From the NCBI GenBank assembly GCA_903822185.1, contig CAIJOA010000046.1, positions 1-64,000 of the forward strand: a stretch of 64,000 bases of DNA, in the 5' to 3' direction. Positions 47,682 to 56,247 of this stretch are shown piece by piece. Every line of letters starts with the position of its first letter. Position 1 is the first letter of the stretch. The translations under genes and the position numbers were made by a program. Origin of the DNA: an uncultured Rhodospirillales bacterium (lineage in GTDB: Bacteria; Pseudomonadota; Alphaproteobacteria; ATCC43930; CGMCC-115725). Below the pieces are notes generated by a model, which had not been told where the DNA came from, did not search any database, and was given only the letters and a program-made list of their open reading frames with translations.

Positions 47682-48782
47682 ATGGAAAGCATGACGACCA
47701 CATCTTTGGTCATTGCGAAACAAGGCTATGTCTTCGCCGGCGGCCGTTACATCGAGCACGGCGGCAAGCAAATCCTCACCGGCCAGCTCTATGCCGAATA
47801 TCAAATCCCCGAAGACCAACGTTGTCCTTATCCGGTCATCATGGTGCATGGCGGCAGCCAGTCCGGGACCAACTACACCGGCACGCCCGACGGTCGTGAA
47901 GGCTGGGCGCAGCATTTCTTGCGCCGTGGCTATGCCGTCTATGTCGTCGATCAGGTCGGCCGCGGCCGCGCCGCCTATCGGCCCGAGGTGCAAGGCCCGA
48001 TCCGCCATCCCGATATCGAGGGCGCGCAGCAGCGTTTCGTCGATATCAAGAAGCAGAAACTCTGGCCGCAAGCGGCGAAGCACACGCAATGGCCCGGCGG
48101 CACCGAACCGGGCGATCCCGTGTTCGATCAGTTCTTTGCCTCGCAGGTTCCGACCATCGTCGATTTCCATCAGCAACAAGTTCTCAACCGCGATGCGTTG
48201 ATCGCGCTGATCGACAAGATCGGGCCGTCGATTCTTCTCACTCATTCGCAATCGGGCGCGTTCGGCTGGCCGGTTGCCGATGCGCGGCCGGACGCGGTGA
48301 AGGCGCTGATTCAGGCCGAACCAAGCGGTCCGCCCTTCCACGATGTCGGGCTCGAATTCATCGGCGGCGAAGACGGTTACAAACCCGGCGCCAAGGCGCG
48401 GCCTTACGGGCTCTGCTCGGTGCCGCTGACCTTCGATCCGCCGCTGTCATCGGCGGACGATCTCGTTGCGGTGCGTCAGGACAAAGCTGACGGCCCGGAA
48501 CTCGCGCGCGGCTGGCTGCAACAGGAACCGGCGCGCAAGTTGCCGAACCTGATGAAGATGCCGATCCTCGTCCTGACCGCCGAAGCGTCCTATCACGCTT
48601 ATTCGGATCATCTGACGGTCAAGTTCTTGGAGAAGGCCGGCGTCAAACCCACCTTCATCCGGCTGGAGGATGTCGGCGTCACCGGCAATGGCCATATGCT
48701 GCAATTGGAAAAGAACAATCACGAGATATCGAACGTCATGCTGAACTGGCTCGACAAGGCTCTTGGCGGGAAGACCGCATAA
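47682..48782 (+). CDS. Alpha/beta hydrolase, esterase-713-like
   Basis: A 366-residue alpha/beta hydrolase resembling the bacterial esterase 713 family. HGGSQSGTNYTGTPDGREGW is the oxyanion region, THSQSGAFGWPVAD the nucleophile elbow and GNGHMLQLEKNNHE the catalytic His segment. No classical signal peptide is seen. Substrate is unknown. It lies two bases upstream of xthA and is probably co-transcribed. Confidence 0.85.
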   Translation: MESMTTTSLVIAKQGYVFAGGRYIEHGGKQILTGQLYAEYQIPEDQRCPYPVIMVHGGSQSGTNYTGTPDGREGWAQHFLRRGYAVYVVDQVGRGRAAYRPEVQGPIRHPDIEGAQQRFVDIKKQKLWPQAAKHTQWPGGTEPGDPVFDQFFASQVPTIVDFHQQQVLNRDALIALIDKIGPSILLTHSQSGAFGWPVADARPDAVKALIQAEPSGPPFHDVGLEFIGGEDGYKPGAKARPYGLCSVPLTFDPPLSSADDLVAVRQDKADGPELARGWLQQEPARKLPNLMKMPILVLTAEASYHAYSDHLTVKFLEKAGVKPTFIRLEDVGVTGNGHMLQLEKNNHEISNVMLNWLDKALGGKTA

Positions 48783-48784
48783 CC

Positions 48785-49585
48785 ATGGCGCTTAATCTCG
48801 TTACCTGGAACATCAACTCGGTCCGCATCCGCGTCGATCACGTAAAGCGCATCGTCGGCGAATTGCAGCCCGACGTGTTGTGCTTGCAGGAAACCAAGAC
48901 GCGCGATGAATTTTTTCCGCGCGAAGCAGCCGAGGCATTGGGCTTCAAGCACATGCTGGTCCACGGCATGAAAAGCTATAACGGCGTCGCGATCCTCTCG
49001 AAGCTGCCGCTGTCAAAGCCGCGCAACGAGAGCTGGTGCGGCAAAGAAGATTGCCGTCACATCATCGCCGAACTGCCGGGCGGGATCGAAGTCCACAACG
49101 TCTATGTGCCGGCTGGCGGCGACATTCCCGATCCTGAGGTCAACGACAAGTTCGCGCACAAGCTGCGTTTCCTCGACGAGATGACCGGATGGTTCAAAGG
49201 CCGGCGTGTCTCAAAGAAACCGATGATCCTCGTCGGCGATCTCAACATTGCGCCGCTCGAAACCGATGTCTGGTCGCACAAGCAACTCGTGAAGATCGTC
49301 AGCCACACCCCGGTCGAAGTGGAAAAGCTGCTGAAGCTCCAGGACTCGGCGAAGTTCGTCGATGCGATGCGCCACTTCATTCCGCCGGAAGAAAAGCTCT
49401 TCACCTGGTGGAGCTATCGCAACAACGATTGGAAAGTCTCGGATCGCGGCCGCCGCCTGGATCATATCTGGGTGACGCCGGTGCTGAAGGATCGTCTTGC
49501 CGGAATGGCCGTGCATAAATCAGCGCGCGATTGGGAAGTAACGTCCGACCACGTTCCGGTACTGATCCGGCTTTACGACGAGTAA
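48785..49585 (+). CDS. xthA: Exodeoxyribonuclease III
   Basis: A 266-residue Xth-family AP endonuclease / 3'-5' exonuclease. Motifs in order: TWNINSVRIRVDHV, CLQETKT, NGVAILSK, VYVPAGG, VGDLNIAP, DAMRH, WWSYR, RLDHIWV and the C-terminal SDHVPVL. It acts in base-excision repair. All catalytic residues (Glu in QET, Asp/Asn in GDLN, Asp/His in SDH) are present. Confidence 0.95.
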   Translation: MALNLVTWNINSVRIRVDHVKRIVGELQPDVLCLQETKTRDEFFPREAAEALGFKHMLVHGMKSYNGVAILSKLPLSKPRNESWCGKEDCRHIIAELPGGIEVHNVYVPAGGDIPDPEVNDKFAHKLRFLDEMTGWFKGRRVSKKPMILVGDLNIAPLETDVWSHKQLVKIVSHTPVEVEKLLKLQDSAKFVDAMRHFIPPEEKLFTWWSYRNNDWKVSDRGRRLDHIWVTPVLKDRLAGMAVHKSARDWEVTSDHVPVLIRLYDE

Positions 49586-49591
49586 GAAGCG

Positions 49592-50071
49592 TCAGCCGCC
49601 AATGCGATACAGATAATCGCGCACGTCGCGCGGCGTTTCCGCTGTCGTGACCAAGTCCCATCCCGGCAGGTCGAGCGCGGATTCGACGATGACGATGGCG
49701 CCGGGGCGAAGCAGCGGCGCGACTAGCGGGGCCAGTTCGGCGGCGACATGGCCGCGCGGTGCGGGGAAATTCAGATGCGCGAAGGCGGCCTCGCGCGGAA
49801 ACCGTTCCCAGGCTTGCGGCAATGTCTCGAACGGATCGCCGACGATGCGGTTCTCCGGTGTCGGCGGCAGGTCCTCAGCCGCATCGATCGCCTTGTCGAA
49901 AACCAGGATGTCGCGCCGCCGCATCGCTTCGCGCAGATGGTCATAAGCGGTACCGTCGTGCCAACCGATCATCAATGCCGGGCCGGGCAGTTGCGTCACC
50001 ATCGAGGCGGCGCGTTCCAGACTCGCCCGCTGCGCCATCAACCGTCGGATCAGCGTGTCGAGCGTGCTCAA
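49592..50071 (-). CDS. Small methyltransferase-like hypothetical protein
   Basis: A 159-residue protein with the tail of a Rossmann-type methyltransferase fold: GPALMIGWHDGTAYDHLRE (in place of a glycine-rich SAM loop), RRDILVFDKAI and RPGAIVIVESALDLPGWDLV. The canonical GxGxG is not seen, so activity is doubtful. It uses a TTG start at 50071, three bases from the stop of the response regulator gene, and is probably translated from the same mRNA. Confidence 0.6.
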   Translation of the reverse strand: MSTLDTLIRRLMAQRASLERAASMVTQLPGPALMIGWHDGTAYDHLREAMRRRDILVFDKAIDAAEDLPPTPENRIVGDPFETLPQAWERFPREAAFAHLNFPAPRGHVAAELAPLVAPLLRPGAIVIVESALDLPGWDLVTTAETPRDVRDYLYRIGG

Positions 50072-50074
50072 TTT

Positions 50075-50764
50075 TTAGGGCACCAGCCGGTAACCGCCGG
50101 GCTCGGTCACCAGAATTTCCGCCTTGGCCGGATCGCGCTCGATCTTCTGGCGCAAACGATAAACGTGGGTTTCGAGCGTATGCGTCGTCACGCCGGAATT
50201 GTAACCCCACACCTCGTTCAGCAGGATCGCACGGCCAATCGTCTTCTCGCCGGCGCGATAGAGATATTTGAGGATCGCGGTTTCTTTCTCGGTCAGCCGG
50301 ACCTTGCGGCGCTTGGCGTCGTCCATCAGCGTCTTGGCGCTGGGGCGGAAGATATAGGGGCCGATATTGAAGACGGCGTCTTCCGATTGCTCGTGGGTCC
50401 GCAATTGTGCCCGGAGACGCGCCAGCAGGACGTTCAGCCGGAACGGCTTAGTGATGTAATCGTTGGCGCCGCTGTCGAGACCCAGGATCATGTCGGCCTC
50501 GCCATCGGCCCCGGTCAGCATCAACACCGGAGTGCGGACGCCGTTGCGGCGCATCACCCGGCACAACTCGCGCCCGTCCATGTCGGGCAGGCCGACATCC
50601 AGCAGGATGGCGTCGAAAATCTGTTCCTTGGTCGCGTCCAGCGCCTCTGCAGCGGTGCCGGCCTCGGCAGCGGCGAACTCCTCGTGCAGCTGCAACTGCT
50701 CGGCCAGCGAATGCCGCAAGGCGACATCGTCATCGACGATCAGAATCTTCCGGCCCACGCTCAT
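50075..50764 (-). CDS. OmpR-family response regulator
   Basis: A 229-residue two-component regulator. The receiver domain has the acidic pocket (IVDDD), phospho-acceptor Asp in AILLDVGLPDMDG, and the Lys in DYITKPF. The C-terminal winged helix includes LTEKETAILKYLYRAGEKTI, EVWGYNSGVTTHTLETHVYRLRQKIE and GGYRLVP. No histidine kinase gene is adjacent, so it appears to be an orphan. A SD lies upstream of the ATG at 50764. Confidence 0.94.
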   Translation of the reverse strand: MSVGRKILIVDDDVALRHSLAEQLQLHEEFAAAEAGTAAEALDATKEQIFDAILLDVGLPDMDGRELCRVMRRNGVRTPVLMLTGADGEADMILGLDSGANDYITKPFRLNVLLARLRAQLRTHEQSEDAVFNIGPYIFRPSAKTLMDDAKRRKVRLTEKETAILKYLYRAGEKTIGRAILLNEVWGYNSGVTTHTLETHVYRLRQKIERDPAKAEILVTEPGGYRLVP

Positions 50765-50855
50765 ACTGCTTCCCGTTCCATCGCACGTCTCAGCCGCAAG
50801 CTTTTAGGCCGGACGCCACCGGTTCGTCCCCGGCCGCTTTGGCAGGATTGTAAGG

Positions 50856-50887
50856 CAAAAAAGGCCGGCAGCGATAGGCTGCCGACC
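50856..50887 (-). terminator. Intrinsic terminator after the TPR-barrel gene
   Basis: On the minus strand GGTCGGCAGC / GCTGCCGGCC form a 10-bp stem (one U-G pair) followed by TTTTTT (50857-50862 on the plus strand as A-run). It lies about 25 bases beyond the stop at 50910. Confidence 0.9.
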
Positions 50888-50909
50888 CTTTCCGGCCCGA
50901 AAGAAACGC

Positions 50910-52238
50910 TTAGAACGGCGCGGTGAGCTGCAGGCTGCCCTGATGCCGGTGGTAGGTATAGAGGCGCTGGTTCGAATCGCCGAAGGTCCAGGCATAGGTC
51001 AGCGCCAACTGCGCGTCATGGTAGCCCAGATCGTAGATTAGGCTGGCGCTGGTGCTGTAGATCGTGTCGTTCCGGGTGCTGGCGAAGGCCGGATTGTTCT
51101 GGGCATAGGCGACGTTGCGGATGCCCGGCTCGACATAGACCGAGAAGCCGTGGCCGATCGGCTGGAAGACGGCGATCGACCCGCCGACTTGATCGTCGGT
51201 ATTGATGTTGTTGCGGGCGTCTTCGTGGCCCAGCAACAGTTTGGGTTGGATATAGCCGCCGCTCATGTTCCAGAACCATTGCAGCGAGGTTACGCCGAAG
51301 ACGGCCGGACCGGTGCGCGTCCCGTCCCGATCATAGTTGTTGTATTCGAACGAGGCCTGTTCGAGGAACACCAGTTGATCGTTGATCGGCATCGTGAACA
51401 GCGGCGCGGCGCCGGCCGAAGTGCTGTAGTCGCGCTGGTTGAACCAGGAATGGCTGACGTTGAAGTTGGTGTTCAACTGGAACGGCAGCGCACCGATATG
51501 GGCGCGGAAGGCGGGACCGGCGAAAGCGGTGATCGCGCCGTAATCGAATTGATCATATTTGAAGTAATGGATGCCGCCGACGGCGACGCCCGCCGTGACG
51601 CCGACATTGTCGTCAAAGAAATGCGCGTAATCCAGTTCGCCCGCGGCCTGGATGCCCCAATCGGGATGCTTGGTAAAGGCGCTCGAAATCTGGAACGGCG
51701 TGCCGAACGCGGTGATCGTGCCGCCGGCCGGACCCGCGCCGGGGTTGCTGTCATACAACATGCCGATGGTCGCCTGCGCCGACCATTCCTTGCCCGCGCC
51801 CGCCGGCGTCAAGCTCGACAGGATGCGCTGCAGATCGGCGCGCACCTGCGGCGGCGGATTGGCGTCGAGCACGGCTTGATAATCGGCGCGTGCCGAATTC
51901 GTCTGTCCTGCAGCCAGTTCCGCGTTGGCCAATTCGGCGCGGGCGCGTGTGTTGCTCGGGTCGCGCGACAGAATGAACTGATAATGGCTGATCGCTTCAT
52001 CGGGCTTGCCGGTCTGCGACAGGCATTGTCCCATCAAAGCGTGAAGCTGAAGATCGTCGCCGTTGGTCGGTAATAAAGGGCGCAGCCTATCGCAGGCAGC
52101 TTGCGCATTGCCGCTTTGCAAAAGCTTTGAAGCATCGCTTTCGGCGGTAGCCGCGGACGATGTTTGCGCGAAAGTTGGATTCGATGTCCACAAGGACAAG
52201 ACCGCAACGGCCGTTACAGCATAAAGCGTAAAGCGCAT
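50910..52238 (-). CDS. TPR plus outer-membrane beta-barrel protein (SLAM/type XI secretion-like)
   Basis: A 442-residue exported protein. Signal peptide (AVLSLWTSNPTFAQ) is followed by TPRs at about residues 40-130 (HALMGQCLSQTGKPDEAISH, TRARAELANAELAAGQTNSA). From about 150 to the end there are alternating amphipathic strands with aromatic girdles. It opens WSAQATIGMLYDSNPGAG, a Y-D-S-N pattern I associate with DUF560/SLAM-like barrels, and ends in the barrel-type tail LQLTAPF. Such proteins translocate partner proteins across the outer membrane. ATG at 52238 is used; 52262 would precede the signal peptide. Confidence 0.65.
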   Translation of the reverse strand: MRFTLYAVTAVAVLSLWTSNPTFAQTSSAATAESDASKLLQSGNAQAACDRLRPLLPTNGDDLQLHALMGQCLSQTGKPDEAISHYQFILSRDPSNTRARAELANAELAAGQTNSARADYQAVLDANPPPQVRADLQRILSSLTPAGAGKEWSAQATIGMLYDSNPGAGPAGGTITAFGTPFQISSAFTKHPDWGIQAAGELDYAHFFDDNVGVTAGVAVGGIHYFKYDQFDYGAITAFAGPAFRAHIGALPFQLNTNFNVSHSWFNQRDYSTSAGAAPLFTMPINDQLVFLEQASFEYNNYDRDGTRTGPAVFGVTSLQWFWNMSGGYIQPKLLLGHEDARNNINTDDQVGGSIAVFQPIGHGFSVYVEPGIRNVAYAQNNPAFASTRNDTIYSTSASLIYDLGYHDAQLALTYAWTFGDSNQRLYTYHRHQGSLQLTAPF

Positions 52239-52421
52239 AAATCCCCCCAACGTACAACGCACACCTTCTTCGTCTCGCCCTATGCTCGGGCGGCGAAGAA
52301 ATCTTTCACGCCGTTAATGAACGCGAAAAAAATTCTGCGGTCGAGTAAAAGAAGCGCCTGCCCTTATCTTTCCCCGAAGCTGCCACGGTTTTTCCTTATT
52401 CGGACTTCGTGTTGCGCTCAC

Positions 52422-52451
52422 AAAAAAAGCGCGCCGGTGAAGGCGCGCTTT
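52422..52451 (-). terminator. Intrinsic terminator of the Gly-rich gene
   Basis: Stem AAAGCGCGCC / GGCGCGCTTT with a six-base loop. Read on the minus strand it ends in a run of seven T (plus-strand A-run at 52422-52428), about 20 bases beyond the Gly-rich gene stop. It separates that gene from the downstream TPR-barrel gene. Confidence 0.88.
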
Positions 52452-52471
52452 CTTCGTCCACTTGTCGACCG

Positions 52472-55400
52472 TTACTTTGCTTTGTCGGCGTCATCCGGCA
52501 GGGTTGCCGTCTGTTGCGGCTTCGCTCCGTTATCGGCAGTGTTGTTCGCGCCTTCCGTCGTGCCGCAATAGTAATAATCGTTGGCATGGCTCGAGGCGCA
52601 GGCATCGGCAACGCCGCCGACATTGGCCCCGTTGCTGCCGCCGGACCCGGCAATGCCGCCGAACCCACCGCCCGTTCCACTGCCGTTGGCACCGCCCGAT
52701 GCGATGGTGCCGCCGGTATTGTCCGTGCCGGTACCGACGCCGACCGCGATACCGCCGCCATCGCCGACGCCGATGGTCACGCCGGTTCCCGAACCGCCTG
52801 TGCCCGAACTTCCGGTGCCGCCGTTATCGCCGACCGTGGTGCCGGTGCCCGGTGAACCGCCGCCGGTTCCCGTGTTGCCACCGGTTCCGCTGCCCGTACC
52901 TGCGCCGCCATTGCCCGTGCCGTTACCGCCATCGAGGCTGCCATCGACACCGGTCGTGGCGATGGTGGTGCCGTTGCCGGTCCCGACCGTGCCGCCCGCG
53001 CCAACGGTCGTCGTGCCCGGGGTGGTGCCGCTGCCATTACCAAGGCCCAGCCCGCCCCCGCCTTCGGCCGAGACCGGCGCGATGCCGGCAACCGCTGGGG
53101 TCATCGCACCGACGCCCGCTCCGACGGAGGCGATGCTTCCACCGGTACCCGACCCGCTGCCGGTGCCGATACCCAGCCCGACGCCCGCATCAACCGAGGC
53201 CGGCGCAATGCCGGCGACGGCGGGCGTTGTTACGCCGAGGCCAGCACCGGCGGTCGTCCCATTACCCATCGAACCGGTTGCGCCATTGCCGAGACCACTG
53301 CCCAGACCGGCATCGACCGACGCTGGCGAGATGCCGGCAACGCTCGGCGTCGTTGCGTTGACGCCGGCACCGATGGAGCTTGCCGATCCGCCGGTTGTAC
53401 CTGCGCCCGTGCCGTTTCCGAGACCAATGCCCAAACCAGCGTCAATCGAGGCCGGCGCAATCCCGGCGATCCGCGGTGTCGCAACACCGACGCCTGCGCC
53501 GGCATTCGTGCCCGCTCCACCTGCCGTGCCGCCATTGCCGAGATCGACGCCCAGACCCGCATTGACGACGGCGGGGGTGATACCGGCGATCGTCGGCGTC
53601 GCGATCCCGGCGCCCGCTCCAACGGTGGTGCCAGTGCCGGTGCTGGGGTTGTTCCCGAGGCCGATGCCCAACCCCGCCGAAGCGGCGGCAGGCGAAATGC
53701 CGGCAAGGCTCGGCGTCACGACGCCCAGGCCCGCACCGACCGTGTTGAAGTCGTTATTCGCGCCGGCGCCATTGCCGTTACCCAGATCGACCCCGACGCC
53801 CGCCGTTACCGGGGTGACGCGAACGACGCTCGGTAAAACGATCCCGGCACCCGCGCCTGCGCCCGTTCCATTACCGCCGTTGCCAAGCCCGATGCCGGCC
53901 CCTGCAGCAACCGGCGTGATGCCGGCGATATCCGGCGCGGCAAGGCCGGCGCCAAGACCCGCAATGGTACGACCGCTGCCGTTATTGCCGCTTGAGCCGC
54001 CATTGCCGTTCGTTTGACCGAGGCCGATCCCGGCACCCAGCCCGACATTGGCCAGCCCCGTCGTCGCGCCCAATCCAGCGCCTGCGGTCACGGGCGATAC
54101 GCTCATGGACGAGCCGTTGCCGTTGTTATTACCAACCCCGATGCCCAAACCGGCTCTAACGGCGACCGGTGCTGCGGCGAGTCCTGCGCCAACGCCGGCG
54201 ACCGTGCCGTTGCCGGTGGAACCGGATGCGCCGTTGCCCGGCGAGCCGCTTCCGGTGCGGCCGATACCGACTCCTGCGCCCGCGCCAAGGCGGGCATCAC
54301 CGATCCCTGCGCCGGCCAACGCGCCGGCGCCGATGCCGTTACCGCGAGAGGGATTGCCGGAACCATTTCCCGTCGTGCCGCCATTGGCTTGGCCCGTTCG
54401 GCCGATGCCGAGTCCTGCGCCAGCACCGACGCCCGTATCACCGATCCCGGCACCCGCCAGGACGCCGGCGCCGACACCGCCGTTATGGGTGCCGTTACCG
54501 GATGAGCCATTACCCGCTGAACCGCTCGAGCCCTGTCCGGTCCGGCCAATGCCGATTCCGGCACCAACGCCTGCGCCGGTATCGCCGATGCCTGCTCCGG
54601 CCAGCGCGCCCGCGCCAATCCCGCTGCTTGTGCCGTTCGCCGGGGAGCCAGTGCCGGATGACCCGTTGTCCGAACCACCCGTCCGGGCAATCCCGAGACC
54701 AGCGCCTGCACCGGCACCGGTATCGCCAATGCCGGCTCCAGCAAGGTCACCCGCGCCGATCCCACGACCGGTGCTGTTGCCCGACGAACCATTACCCGCG
54801 CCGTTCGACGCCTGACCCGTCCGGCCGACGCCGACGCCCGCCCCAGCGCCGACGCCGGTGTCGCCGATCGCGACGCCGGCCAAAGCACCGGCACCGATCC
54901 CGTTGTGTTGTGTGCCGTTGCCCGGTGAGCCGTTACCGGTTCCGTTCGAGGCTCGGCCGGTTCGGCCGATGCCGAGGCCAGCCCCTGCGCCGACAGTCGT
55001 ATTACCGACAGCGACCCCGGTGCCGGCGCCCGCTCCGGCGATACGGCCCGCGCGATTGCCGCGTCCGCCGATTCCGATTCCGGCGCCCGCGCCGGCAGCG
55101 ATGTCGTTCGTCGCAACGCCCGCACCGCCGCCCGCGCCAAGCGCGTGATCGTTGTTCGTGCCGGATTGATTGTTCTGATTGTTGTTTGTCGCTTGGCGCG
55201 TTCCGTGGCGGATCGCGGCACCAGCGCCCGCGGCGATATCCGCGCTGTGGCGCTGCGCGCGATGGCTGGTGCCGACGCCGACACCGGCTCCCGCCGCGAC
55301 GGCATTGCGGCCCGCCCCGACGCCTGCGCCGGCAATCGCGCCTACGCCGCTGCCGTTATTGTTCGATCCCGCGCCGACACCCGCGATCGCGCCGCCTTCG

Positions 55401-55789
55401 ACCGGACCGAGCGCATTGAGGCTATCGGTGCTGAGGCCCGTCACCGCACCCGTTCCGACACCGTTTCCTGCCGCTGGATGGCCGCCCGCTGCCGTACCTG
55501 CGCCGGCACCTGTCGCGCCGGAGCGCGCGCCCAAGCCGCCGACCCCGACGCCCGCGCCGGCACCGGCGCCCAGTCCCGGCGATACGCCGACCCCGACACC
55601 CGTTCCCGCGCCCAGGCCAACACCGCCGCTCATTCCGGGGACACCGACCCCGACGCCCGCGCCGGCACCTAGCACGGGCGTGCCGACACCGACGCCCACG
55701 CCAACACCGCCGGCCCAAGCGGGGGCCATCGAAAAGCCGATCGCCAAGGCGACCGCTGAACATGCAATTGATGATCCGAAACCGCGCAT
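52472..55789 (-). CDS. Giant Gly/Ala-rich tandem-repeat exported protein
   Basis: A 1,105-residue protein. A Sec signal peptide (SSIACSAVALAIGFSMAPAWA) precedes a mature protein made almost wholly of Gly, Ala, Val/Ile/Leu, Asn, Ser and Thr. Residues about 27-296 are irregular GVGVG/GAGAG stretches. Residues 297-531 hold five copies of a ~47-residue unit, and residues about 609-920 eight copies of a ~40-residue unit. The final ~50 residues are unlike the rest, with two Cys (DACASSHANDYYYCG) and a polar tail. AGAGAGG precedes the ATG. Function is unknown; surface or secreted structural protein is inferred, perhaps exported by the neighbouring TPR-barrel protein. Confidence 0.8.
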   Translation of the reverse strand: MRGFGSSIACSAVALAIGFSMAPAWAGGVGVGVGVGTPVLGAGAGVGVGVPGMSGGVGLGAGTGVGVGVSPGLGAGAGAGVGVGGLGARSGATGAGAGTAAGGHPAAGNGVGTGAVTGLSTDSLNALGPVEGGAIAGVGAGSNNNGSGVGAIAGAGVGAGRNAVAAGAGVGVGTSHRAQRHSADIAAGAGAAIRHGTRQATNNNQNNQSGTNNDHALGAGGGAGVATNDIAAGAGAGIGIGGRGNRAGRIAGAGAGTGVAVGNTTVGAGAGLGIGRTGRASNGTGNGSPGNGTQHNGIGAGALAGVAIGDTGVGAGAGVGVGRTGQASNGAGNGSSGNSTGRGIGAGDLAGAGIGDTGAGAGAGLGIARTGGSDNGSSGTGSPANGTSSGIGAGALAGAGIGDTGAGVGAGIGIGRTGQGSSGSAGNGSSGNGTHNGGVGAGVLAGAGIGDTGVGAGAGLGIGRTGQANGGTTGNGSGNPSRGNGIGAGALAGAGIGDARLGAGAGVGIGRTGSGSPGNGASGSTGNGTVAGVGAGLAAAPVAVRAGLGIGVGNNNGNGSSMSVSPVTAGAGLGATTGLANVGLGAGIGLGQTNGNGGSSGNNGSGRTIAGLGAGLAAPDIAGITPVAAGAGIGLGNGGNGTGAGAGAGIVLPSVVRVTPVTAGVGVDLGNGNGAGANNDFNTVGAGLGVVTPSLAGISPAAASAGLGIGLGNNPSTGTGTTVGAGAGIATPTIAGITPAVVNAGLGVDLGNGGTAGGAGTNAGAGVGVATPRIAGIAPASIDAGLGIGLGNGTGAGTTGGSASSIGAGVNATTPSVAGISPASVDAGLGSGLGNGATGSMGNGTTAGAGLGVTTPAVAGIAPASVDAGVGLGIGTGSGSGTGGSIASVGAGVGAMTPAVAGIAPVSAEGGGGLGLGNGSGTTPGTTTVGAGGTVGTGNGTTIATTGVDGSLDGGNGTGNGGAGTGSGTGGNTGTGGGSPGTGTTVGDNGGTGSSGTGGSGTGVTIGVGDGGGIAVGVGTGTDNTGGTIASGGANGSGTGGGFGGIAGSGGSNGANVGGVADACASSHANDYYYCGTTEGANNTADNGAKPQQTATLPDDADKAK
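53030..53965 (-). repeat. Class B tandem repeats in the Gly-rich gene
   Basis: Eight imperfect units of about 36-43 codons. The recurring signature is TPxxAGIxPAxxxAGLGxGLGNG followed by a variable Gly/Thr/Ser linker, for example TPSLAGISPAAASAGLGIG and TPAVAGIAPASVDAGVGLG. Unit boundaries are approximate. Confidence 0.8.
54197..54901 (-). repeat. Class A tandem repeats in the Gly-rich gene
   Basis: Five tandem units of 46-48 codons (about 141 bases) covering residues 297-531. Each begins GIGAGxLAGAGIGDTGxG, continues AGAGxGIGRTGQ and ends in a Gly/Ser/Asn-rich linker such as NGSSGNGT. Linkers vary in length by one or two residues. Confidence 0.85.
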
Positions 55790-55946
55790 AGGGTTGCCTC
55801 TCTTCGCTTGTTTGTTGCGACCATTAACTTCTGTTAAGGCGACAACCGAGAGGTGCGGGAATCGTTCCGATTAAATGTTACTGCCGGTTGAGCCAAATAA
55901 AATGAAAACTAAAGGCTCGGCATGACGTTGAGTGCGGCGCGAGAAA

Positions 55947-56231
55947 CTAGCGCTCGACCGTGACGCCTTTCCAAAACGCGACGTAGTTTTTGATCTGCTT
56001 TGCCGCGTCCATCGGCTCGGGATAATACCAGGCCGCATCCTTGTTCTCGTCCCCATCGACGCTGACGCTGTAGTAATGCGCCGTGCCTTTCCAATGGCAC
56101 TTCGATGTCGTTGCACTGTCTTTGAAGTATTGCTTGTCGATCGTCTCGGGCGGGAAATAGACATTGCCTTCGACGATCTCGAAGGTCGGGCTCTCCGCGA
56201 TGACTTTGCCGTGCCACAGTGCCTTGGCCAT
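55947..56231 (-). CDS. DUF427 domain protein
   Basis: A 94-residue protein covering one DUF427 domain: AKALWHGKVIAESPTFEIVE, NVYFPPETIDKQYF, CHWKGTAHYYSV and AWYYPEPMDAAKQIKNYVAF. The conserved Cys-His-Trp-Lys-Gly core and the W-Y-Y-P-x-P motif are intact. The biochemical function is unknown. The ATG at 56231 has a SD (AGGAGA). It is 16 bases downstream of the methyltransferase gene and may belong to the same transcript. Confidence 0.92.
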   Translation of the reverse strand: MAKALWHGKVIAESPTFEIVEGNVYFPPETIDKQYFKDSATTSKCHWKGTAHYYSVSVDGDENKDAAWYYPEPMDAAKQIKNYVAFWKGVTVER

Positions 56232-56247
56232 GTCGTGTCTCCTGTTG

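Noticed and set aside
52581-54017. Long Pro-rich plus-strand frame (478 codons) within the Gly-rich region, plus further antisense frames to 55874
   Set aside because: It is the complement of Gly codons (GGN becomes NCC) and arises from repeat periodicity. The minus frame has a signal peptide, a ribosome site and a terminator; the plus frame has none.
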